Source of the DNA: Chloranthus sessilifolius | Taxonomy: Eukaryota; Streptophyta; Magnoliopsida; Chloranthales; Chloranthaceae | Direction: 5' to 3' | Length of the DNA: 64,000 nucleotides | Assembly: GCA_021018995.1 (NCBI GenBank) | Contig: CM037585.1 | Location: 82,870,646-82,934,645 of the forward strand | Shown: positions 55,279 through 64,000 of the stretch, piece by piece | How positions within the stretch are numbered: the stretch's first letter is position 1 | Layout: the number at the start of each line of letters is the position of its first letter | Notes under the pieces: generated by a model | What the model saw: the letters and a program-made list of their open reading frames with translations, nothing else | Told to the model about the DNA's origin: nothing | The model's database searches: none | Position numbers and translations under genes: made by a program

Positions 55279-57215
55279 AAGTCTGCATCTACTGTGTCTC
55301 AAATACAATGTATAAATCTTTTGTTTTTTGTATCATTCGGTCCAATTCTGTCATTTGTTTTCTTTCTTATTCCATTTTTCTCTGTTAATTGTTCTGTTTT
55401 CTGTTATATTGCAATTTTTTTCTGTTATAAGCTGTGCCTAACCAGTCTGTTTTTGTTCTCCCCTATTTCAGAAAAACTTACAACCCCTCCCCCTACTCCC
55501 TTTCCCCTTTTTTCCTTTTATTTTCTATCCAAATTTCTGATGTGCTTGCTGTAACTGTCCAGATTATTGTTGTTTCTGCTGTCTTCCCCTAATAATTGTC
55601 CACCACCTTTGAACCAGTGAGGACACTGTTCCCCATAGGTTTGGGGGTGTGGCAGACAAGTCCTGCCTAGGGAATAGTTAACATAAGGGCAGCAGAATCA
55701 CCTAAGTAATTAGGAAATGTATTAATTTACTTAAGAATCATGACAACTAGAAAATTTAAAATTCCTTTGCCAAATTTAGACATTATAAACCTTGCGATAT
55801 TCTACATTTCCATGATGATTACACCATAAAAAACATCTGGTATCGACGTAGTAAGTCAAAAGGAAGAGAAAAGGTAAAGATATACTTAAAAGCTCAAGGA
55901 AAAACCATAACCGGTGAGAATTGAGCCCATATATTTTCCATCTCGTTGAAGAGTGATGAGGCAATTTTTTCGATTCAAAGGATTGGTGAGGCATTAGATC
56001 CACTAGAAGTTAGGAAACTCCAAATTAAAACAAGTAACAAAGACTCGTGAAATCGAGGAAAAGATCAAGGCCTTCTTTAGACGACTTGAACCTATGAACC
56101 AACCAAGAAAAATCACTGCTTTGTACCCCATTTGAGTCAGAATCCTACAATTCTTCATCAAAATACTCAAAAGTACTTGAACCTATGGAACTAATTCAGC
56201 CTTCCCTCACTCGAGAATTCGGAGGTAAAGGAGAAAGAATCAAGATGGACCATTTCGGGCAACATCAGGAAAATGAAGACAAAATACCTCAAAAACAGAC
56301 AAGATGGGGACTGAGAGAGGAAGAGACAAACAATGTGAAAACGTTAGGAGCAAAAAGACAAAAAAGGGACGTTATGTTGAAAAATGCGAGATCAAACAAA
56401 GAAGTGATCACTGTGAATGTGAGAATCTCGAAAAGAAGAAGTAAGAAGCTAAACTCAAAAGGTGGAGTCATGAACCATCTCCTGCACTTCACGAGTTCTC
56501 AAATTCAAACCTCTGTTCAAATTGCCTTTCCTTGAAACTTCACTCCATAAGCCATACAAACAAACCTAGATTACAAGCCCTTGTGATCCAAAGTTGAGTG
56601 AGCTGTCATGTGGAGATGAGAAGTGACCCAATCTATGGTGAGGAGATGTCAATGATGCCATTGCCTAAGAATCATGCCTATGCTCATGCTTACAGATCCG
56701 GTTGGGAGATGTAACGCTCTTGAGCTTGAGTGAAAATGAACCCCTCAACAAAACACGATGAGAGTATACCTGGTGAGTATTTGGGTTGGAACTTGAGCAC
56801 CTTAAGTATGACTTATAACCTAATTTTTATCCATAGGATGAGCTTCTTCGGCACATTTGTATGATTTTCTATGATTCACAGATTGGAAATATTGAAACAT
56901 TCATGAGGTTTATAAATGTTTAAATTCTGCAAACAATAATCAAATTTTCTGTTTCATCATTGATTCAAGAGTAACTAACCTGCTCCTTGATTGCTCATTT
57001 GATAATATTGGATGTTAAGCTGTTTCATGGAGAAGTTTGTGGGTACCTTCTTTGAAAACCCTCAGGAGACTTCACTCCTCCTCTAGGGATCACCTAGGGG
57101 TTTAAAAGGCTTGTTGCATATGCTAAATGCACCTGTGCTTCCTACAAAAGTGGCTCTTTACTTTGTTTTTTATGTTTCTTTGCTCAGGGACTAGCAAAGC
57201 TTAGGTTTGGGGGTG
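55279..57215 (+). other. 3' non-coding region of D unit 2 with polypurine tract
   Basis: About 1.9 kb. A T-rich stretch comes first (55290-55560; its reading frame is identical in unit 3 but mostly Phe, Leu and Ser), and a polypurine tract ends it (57204-57215, GGTTTGGGGGTG). A 116-codon basic ORF at 56185-56535 is frameshifted in unit 1 and not credited as a gene. Confidence 0.6.
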
Positions 57216-59064
57216 TGATAAGTAGTGAAAAATACCATTTTTTACCCCTAAACATGAGCCTTGAAAGACCCTTGAGAGGACTAAATAAGTGCTTTAGTGT
57301 TCATATTCCACGTAACCAAAGAGACAGTCCAAATCAAGAAAACCATCCTAAAATGATCAAAAGTCGACAACGCATGTCAAACTCAAAGAGGAGTGAAGAA
57401 ATAGCCTCAGAATGGCTAAAAGGTCCTAAAAGAGCAAGAAAAGACTCAAGAAGAAGAAGGATCCATTCGCAAAGAAGAATGGAAGCTAAAAGTTCAATTC
57501 GCAAAGAACATCTACTATTCGCAAAGAACTTTGAACTTTGCGAAAAGAAGAGAAGTCCTTTGCGAAAAGACCTCCTGAAGCCAAAATGCTTTGCGAAACG
57601 AAGAGAAGTCCTTTGCGAAAGGATCTCCTGAAGCCAAAGTCCTTTGCGAAAAGATCTCCTGTAGCCAAAATGCTTTGCGAAAAGAGATCTTTGGAGCCAA
57701 AATGCTTTCTGAAGAGATTACGGAGCCAAACTACTGCGAAAAGCCCTTAAACTATGCGAAATGGCATTCGGGATTTGCATTTCGTCCAAGGGTATTTCAG
57801 AAACTTTGCACGCGCCCAATGCGTTTTAAAACCCAAGGACATTCCGGAAGATTCGAGCACGAACCAAAGGCATATTCCACCCCATGTGAACACCCAAAGA
57901 TGAAATTACTTGGCGGGAACTTCTAGAAGCTCAAACAGATTTTTGAATTACATAAAATTGATGCCTCTGTTTCTGATTGGTGAACGGATCAAGCATTTAT
58001 TGGCGAGATCTGGATCACGGTGCTCGACTCCTATTGGTTGATACAGATCTATCCAATTCGATTGGTTGATACACATCCGAGTGGCTTAGGAAAACTATAA
58101 ATAGGCGAACCATTTGCCCAATTTGGGTATCCAGAGTTTTCATCTCTGTTTCCCCCATTCGATGAAAAGCTCATCCGATTCTGTAATCCCTTCTTGTATT
58201 TTACCTTTGAGAGCCATTGCAGTGATTTGTACTTCAAGTTCGGATTCAAGATCAGAATCTGAGGGCTCTCGAGAAGCTCGTGAAAGTCCGAGGGCTCTCT
58301 AAGCCGTGCTCTGTAATTGTAACGTTGGATTTTAAAAGGTTGTAATTTGTGTCTTCTCCATTGGAGTCATGTCGAGGGTTCCGAATGCTCACCTTAGTGC
58401 ATTAGACTTCTTTAGATTCACTCATCCGCATCCAACTTCCCTTAATTCATCATCCTGCGAATTAGCGTTGGTAACCTAATTCAAGCGGCATTCTGATGAT
58501 GTTCATGTTGCGAAATAAAGAATAGGCCACGACTAGGCGATGATCCTGTGACAAATCACAGCCCATAAGTCTAAACCTATTCCTTAATTCGATTTATTTC
58601 TCTTACATCTGCGGTAGCGGATGAAGATTGAATCTGCTCTGTTGAACTACGATTCTCCATTAAAATTCAAAGGCTAAAATACATGAAGCTATTATTTCGC
58701 ATTTGTCTTATTTTAAACACCTCCACAACTCGGATCTCGGATCACGTAGTTAGTTCTTTTCTTTATTTGCTTTTAGTTAAACGTGACAAAACCCAACACT
58801 CTCTTTTATCTATTCTTTATTTTAGATAATTATAGAGCGATCCGTAGCACAGATCTCGAGGTTTATCTCTCATTTTAGACAAACTTCTGTGGACGATCTT
58901 GAAATACTTACTTTTAAAACTTGCTACAATTGGCCACGATCTTGCAGGCCGGTTGTTAGCCCCAATGTCTTGATATCCCTTTCATAAGTTAACATCCATA
59001 TAATTTAGCATTCTTTAATTCTTTAATTTTTGCACACATTTTTGGCACACTTGGAGCGACAACA
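57216..59064 (+). repeat. D array LTR3
   Basis: TGATAAGTAG to GACAACA. TATA box at 58095-58104. It carries the cleanest version of the D hairpin at 58546-58561. Confidence 0.9.
58546..58561 (+). other. Hairpin in D LTR3 at the position of the A/B/C hairpin
   Basis: CTGTGA, loop CAAA, TCACAG: a 6-bp perfect stem, 451 bases downstream of the TATA box. The preceding GATGATCCTGTGAC resembles the sense strand of the A hairpin (ATGATCTGTGACC). LTR1 and LTR2 have a 2-base shorter form, missing one base in each arm. Confidence 0.6.
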
Positions 59065-59807
59065 AGTTTTGGCGCCGTTCGGGAAGTTTGTTCTAAAATA
59101 GGTAGACCTAAGTTTTTTATTTTGTAGATTTGATTTTTATTTTAATTTTTCTTTAAACTGCACTTTGCATTCCAAGTGCTTGATTAAATGTCTCAGTTTT
59201 GTATAGAAAACCTGCTTTCTTGCAGAATTTTTTTTTTTTTTTCGAGTTTTTATTCTTTGCCTTCTAGTTATTTGAATAAATCTTCTGCCACTCTTTTGTC
59301 TTTTGTCAAATTTGGGCGTAGCTTTGAGTTTTCTTTTATTTTTGTCAATACTTGAATAAGGTATCGCTGCGGTTTTGGATGTTTGCAGATCTGAGCCGTC
59401 CAACAAGAACATCTGGACCAAAGTGGAGCAGATCTCGCTTGAGTTTGCATCCTTCTCCTTTGCATTCATTTTCTATTTTTAAATTCTTGAGAACCAGCAG
59501 ATTCTCGTGTTTAATGTTTGTTTTGATTATAATTTCTTTGTCTTTTAGGCATCTTGATTTTTTTACAAAACCAAATACAAAAATAAAAGAAGTTTGAAAA
59601 CACAAATAGAAAATCTACGAGTTGTTTCTCATTATTTTCAAAGAAGAGTAAATAAGGGCTCTTGTTGAGCGGGCTGATCCAAAACAAGTAAAAACAATTT
59701 GGATAGCAATATGGCATTGATTTACATCAGAAAATTCAAAAAATGAAAAACAGAAAAATAACAAAATTGTTGAAAAGATGAGGAGGAGAAATTTGTTCCT
59801 CACCTCC
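59065..59807 (+). other. Primer site and leader of D unit 3
   Basis: Primer site TGGCGCCGTTCGGGAAGT at 59070-59087, in which the TGCCGG part looks deleted. The leader is T-rich with no gene. Confidence 0.65.
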
Positions 59808-60500
59808 CATTTCCCCATGCAATGAAATGGTTTCTCCTTTTGACAAAGGAAACACAAAATTGAGGAAATGATGGAGACATTCAAGCAAGTTAAAATTAAT
59901 CTACCTGCTTGATGCAATCAAGCAGTCCTCGCTATGCAAAATTTCTCAAAGAGGTGTGCACCCACAAAAGGCAATCTAGGATACATTTATCCAAGAAGGC
60001 CTTTTGTGGAGAAAATCAACCAAGTGCTATCAATTGCAACACCACCTAAGATGCAAGACCGAATCCCCACAATCCCTGCATCATTGGGGAGCACACCATT
60101 GAGAAAGCCTTGCTAGATCTGGTGCTAGTGTCAACTGCTCTGCTTATGAGAAGCTAGGTTTGGGAGAATTGAAACCCACTCAAGTGGTGTTACAAATGAA
60201 TGACAGATCCGAAAGGAAACCTATGGGGTTGATTGAAGATGTTTTGGTAGGAGTAGACAAGTTTTTCTACCCTCACGACTTTTTAGTGTTGGACATGGAA
60301 CCAACCAAAAGTACCACGCCATCCACATCATTATGGGAAGACCATTCACAGCTCTGACTAATGCATGCATTCAATGCAGTGCAGCATCATGGAGGTGTCT
60401 TTTGGAAATATGAAAGTTAAATTGAATGTGTATAATTGTTACTCAACCTCAATTCTCTGTGAGGAATGTTTCCATGTTGACATCATTGATGAGTGGTGGA
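59808..60500 (+). pseudogene. Gag C-terminus and protease remnant, D unit 3
   Basis: Same content as units 1 and 2. The longest clean part is 60160-60357 (MGELKPTQVVLQMNDRSERK, GLIEDVLVGVDKFFYPHDFL). The active-site DLGAS block is shifted by one base (GATCTGGTGCTAGT where the others have GATCTGGGTGCTAGT). Confidence 0.75.
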
Positions 60501-60715
60501 GGAGTCTTTACAAACATTTCGCAAGGTAAAGACTCCACCATCTATTCTAATCCTCTGCGCCTTTTCTCTTGTCAAATCAAAGGTGTAGATCACAATACTG
60601 TGATCTTTTCAGAGCAAAGAAACTCACAGAGGAAACCCTCGATCGCTGAATCGCTTCTACTCTTATTCTTTCTGTGATTGCTGGTACTTAAGCTACATTT
60701 GAGGCCATTTTAAAT
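60501..60715 (+). other. Spacer before ORF3, D unit 3
   Basis: Corresponds to 52561-52800. No gene is seen. Confidence 0.5.
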
Positions 60716-63166
60716 ATGGGAAAAACCGAGAAATCTCTTGCTGCCATGTTCCCTAAATCTTCAGCCAAGAAGACAGCCAAAACACCCCCAAAAGCCAAAG
60801 GCAAAGCCAAGAAGTCTGCAAAGAGAAAGCTTTCAATGGACAAGGCAGATAGGGTTGAAAAAGGAAAGAAAATACGCCATGAGGAGCCTACCCCTGCTGC
60901 CTCAAGCCCTGAGTCAGAGCTGCCCCCATTACCCATTCACTTAGTTTTGCCTAACCCCTTCATTGATACCCAGAAGCTCATACCTGAGCTATTGGTGGAT
61001 GAAACTTTTTTCTCCTCCAAACATGATTGCCTACCATCCCTAAGATACCTCAGGGAAGCTTCTCTCAGCACTATCCTCACCCCATTACCAGAAAAAATTT
61101 ACCCAAGGATGACAAAGCTGTGGTATCAGAACCTCACCCTGGTCACAGAGGAACATGCTGATGTGCCAACCCTAGTTATTTTTATAGACAACTGTGACTT
61201 AATCAGGATCGCTGAGGACATTGGACATGCCCTAGGGATACCTTTTCAATTCAATCTGATGGACCCTTGACTGCTCTGAAGTTGCCTCTTTCAGAGATAT
61301 GGTGCCCATTTGACACGGGGCATGGTGGGTTGGGCAATCAATAGTGAGAAGAGATGCAATATCTCTTGATCGATGGATTCCATACTCGAGAGAGTTTTTA
61401 TGTTACTCACACCCAAGAGAGGCGAACCCCCATCTTAGAAGCCCTCTTTCACTTCTCTAAGGGCAATTCTTCAATGCCCCATGCTCATCTGAAGCAATGG
61501 CTGATGTGAGTGCCAAGGTAAAGAAGAAACAGAAAATTGCTGACCTCCCCTTTGGAAGACTAATTTCAGCCCTCTTAGGAGCCAAGTTTGACATTAATAG
61601 GGAAGAGCCCTTTGAGGTACTCACTCCTCACAACTTTGGCAAGAAAGCACGGACCACAAGTCGGGCCATGTTAAGAAGAATGAGGGAAGTAGGAGAACCA
61701 GCCCATGCCCTGCTGCACTCTGCCCTATTATTGCCCTCACTTGAACCCATAGCACTGAGCGAGCTAGTTCTTGCAGCTGAGCATGACAGAGAACCAAGCC
61801 ACGAAAGTGTGGGTGGGCATGTCAGAGTGGAAATTCTGTGGAGCCTCAACCAGCGAGCCTCGGCCCCCCCCTACCATAAGCCCAACTCCTTGTGGTGACC
61901 AGGCTCTTTATTTGCACCACTTGCAGCACTTAGTCCACACACCCTGAGGTAGCGGCTCTTGGTGCACCTCCTCCCTGACCACAGATGGCTGGTTCCCTAT
62001 TCCTCCACACCTCCCCATCCCACCGGTTCATCATCCACACCTTCCATCATTCCTATTTTGGACACCCCTACCACACCAACCACCCCTACTATCCCAACAC
62101 CACCCATCTCCCCAACAATAACGTGTCCTAGAGGAATTAGCCACCCCAATCCTTGCTCCATCCCTTCCACCCCTCTGCTCCAACGCTCCTCACACTCCCA
62201 CACCCCTTGACATACACACAGGTATCCCAGGACCTCTGAACCCCAACCTTTCCCCACAGGCTTATTCACCCCTATTTGACACCATGGAGCTAGATCCTAC
62301 ACCTATCCTGCTCCTCCCCTTTCACCCATTTCCCACCTCCCTTTCACACCCATTACCCCCATCCCTCCACCTCACTAATCCCAATCCCTCTAGGCTAATC
62401 TCCCCACACCGCTCCCTACACCCAGATCCTCACCTACCTCCAAAATATCCAAGCCCAGCTCCAAACAAATGCGAGACAATCGATGCTGCACATTGAGCTC
62501 ATCCGATCGTTCGCCCCATTACCACCTACCCCATTACCCTGCTCTCATTTTGCCTCACAGCAACCCAAATGCAGAACCTGTAAGTCCTAGTGCTTCCCCT
62601 CCACTACCACCCAGGCTAACCAAGCAGACCCCCCTTCACCACCCCCTTTTCGACTTAGCCATTCAAAGACCTGACCCTCTCCCTCTCTTGCCCCCCCCTC
62701 CCCAGTGGACCCCTTTAGTCCCCTACCACTCCATCCCTCCCTAGATATGCCACCCATGATAGAAAATCCCTACATCCGTAGGGATGTGCGAAGGGTGGCT
62801 GATTTGGAGGCCTACATCCAACCCCTTATGAGGCCAAAATCAAGAAATTAGAGCATTTCATGCAATTTGAGAGAGAGAAGATGAGGGATAGGGTGGGACG
62901 AACATTCCAATTGGTCAAGTGGCAAAGACAAGGTGGCTATGCTCCAAGCTCGGTTAGCTCAAGAACGAAGAAAACCACCGGCTGACCAAACACCTTGGCC
63001 TCACCGGAAAAGATCAAGTCAAGAGTACCGAACTCCGAACTCCATTCCTGAGAAACCAAAATCCAGTTCTGATTCCAACACTGATTCTAGTTCGGATTCT
63101 GACAGTGACTCTAGTTCAGAGCCCATAGAACCCATCTATGATACTGACTTTGATCCTAGTTATTAA
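60716..63166 (+). pseudogene. ORF3 (PF20167-like) of D unit 3
   Basis: The first 184 codons (60716-61270) are clean and give the best N-terminus: MGKTEKSLAAMFPKSSAKK, a Lys/Ala-rich stretch up to RKLSMDK that looks like a nuclear or nucleic-acid-binding signal, then LPIHLVLPNPFID, IYPRMTKLWYQNLTLVTEE and VPTLVIFIDNCDL. A stop follows at 61268, where unit 2 reads on. The frame resumes at 61497 (MADVSAKVKKKQKIADLPFG), the Pro-rich part is 61860-62740, and the acidic Ser-Asp tail is clean (62933-63166). Confidence 0.78.
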
Positions 63167-64000
63167 AAGTCTGCATCTACTGTGTCTCAAATACAATGTA
63201 TAAATCTTTTGTTTTTTGTATCATTCGGTCCAATTCTGTCATTTGTTTTCTTTCTTATTCCATTTTTCTCTGTTAATTGTTCTGTTTTCTGTTATATTGC
63301 AATTTTTTTCTGTTATAAGCTGTGCCTAACCAGTCTGTTTTTGTTCTCCCCTATTTCAGAAAAACTTACAACCCCTCCCCCTACTCCCTTTCCCCTTTTT
63401 TCCTTTTATTTTCTATCCAAATTTCTGATGTGCTTGTCAGAATCGTCTGATTATTGTTGTTTCTTTGTCTTCCCTAATAATTGTCCACCACCTTTGAACG
63501 TGAGGACACTGTTCTCCCCATAGGTTTGGGGGTGTGGCGAGACAAGTCTGCCTAGGAATAGTTAACATAAGGGCGCAGAATCACCTAAGTAATTAGGAAA
63601 TGTATTAATTTACTTTAGAATCATGACAACTAGAAAATTTAAAATTCCCTTGCCAAATTTAGACATTCTAAACCTTGCGATATTCTACATTTCCATGATG
63701 ATTACACCATAAAAACATCTTGGTATCGACGTAGTAAGTCAAAAGGAAGAGAAAAGGTAAAGATATACTTAAAAGCTCAAGGAAAAACCATAACCGGTGA
63801 GAATTGAGCCCATATATTTTCCATCTCTGTTGAAGAGTGGTGAGGCAATTTTTTCTCGATTCAAAGGATTGGTCGAGGCATTAGATCCACTAGAAGTTAG
63901 GAAACTCCAAATTAAAACAACAAAGACTCATGCACTCATCCGAGGAAAAGATCAAGGCCTTCTTTGGGACGCTTGAACCTAACAGAACCAACCAAGAAAA
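63167..64000 (+). other. 3' non-coding region of D unit 3, runs off the window
   Basis: Colinear with 55279-56110. The first 280 bases match unit 2 closely, then small differences set in from about 63436. A fourth LTR may follow beyond the window. Confidence 0.6.

Larger units (their letters stand above)
42953..64000 (+). mobile_element. Tandem array of non-autonomous Athila-like element D (at least three units)
   Basis: The order is LTR1 (42953-44811), internal 1 (44812-49281), LTR2 (49282-51143), internal 2 (51144-57215), LTR3 (57216-59064), internal 3 (59065 to beyond 64000). Each internal region starts with a tRNA-Asp-type primer site. The two that end in the window finish with the polypurine GGTTTGGGGGTG directly before the next TGATAAG. 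They encode a Gag C-terminus plus protease and a PF20167-like ORF3, and no RT, RNase H or integrase. Units are 6.33 and 7.93 kb. Replication would need proteins from relatives such as A or B. Confidence 0.85.

Noticed and set aside
56185..56535. 116-codon basic ORF in the 3' region of D unit 2
   Set aside because: The frame is lost after about 32 codons in unit 1, and no motif is recognisable.

Overview
This window looks like repeat-rich, intergenic (probably pericentromeric) DNA of a flowering plant. Almost every base can be assigned to transposable elements, and I see no convincing host gene, tRNA or rRNA. The plant origin follows from the element types: Athila-like Ty3/Gypsy elements with a tRNA-Asp-type primer site, Tat-like Ty3/Gypsy elements with a second RNase H, a plant hAT transposase (DUF659 type), and ORFs resembling the 'putative plant transposon protein' domain. 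I cannot name the species.

Layout. 1-7836: Athila-like element A, minus strand, with its 5' LTR at 5905-7836 and gag, protease, RT, RNase H and integrase reading leftward. A is inserted in the integrase of element B, a second Athila-like family (7837-16061, minus, 5' LTR 13354-16061). 16062-19234: LTR-like fragments, a broken PF20167-like ORF (17009-18199, minus) and a small inverted-repeat element (18490-18706). 19235-23866: a Tat-like LTR on the minus strand (F) and what is probably its 3' non-coding internal region. 23867-38566: Tat-like element E1 on the plus strand, split by a 6.0 kb hAT element (28805-34799) that has an 8-bp target duplication. E1 stops inside its second RNase H, where E2, of the same family, is inserted (LTR 38567-40260, primer site, start of gag). 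40574-42946: an apparent solo Athila-like LTR (C, minus). 42953-64000: a head-to-tail array of at least three units of a non-autonomous Athila-like family (D), in which one LTR lies between successive internal regions.

Insertion order that can be read from the breaks: A is younger than B; E1 is younger than F; the hAT element and E2 are younger than E1; C is younger than E2. The A, B, E1 and hAT coding regions are all broken by stops and frameshifts. Several of these fit C-to-T decay of methylated DNA. The D array is different: its copies are nearly identical, but small indels and substitutions fall mainly at CAG/CTG/CCTGG/CG positions. That pattern suggests consensus error at methylated sites more than biological decay.

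Strongest unexplained signals: (1) a 32-nt hairpin of constant length, with compensatory changes, downstream of the TATA box in the LTRs of A, B (twice) and C (twice), with a shorter counterpart at the same distance in D; (2) family-specific arrays of short palindromic or near-palindromic motifs at the same place in each LTR; (3) the LTR-sharing tandem array of a gag/protease-plus-ORF3 element without RT or integrase; (4) a dispersed CGATGGGAC-type motif in 21.9-23.8 kb that matches the core of the Tat-like primer-binding site.
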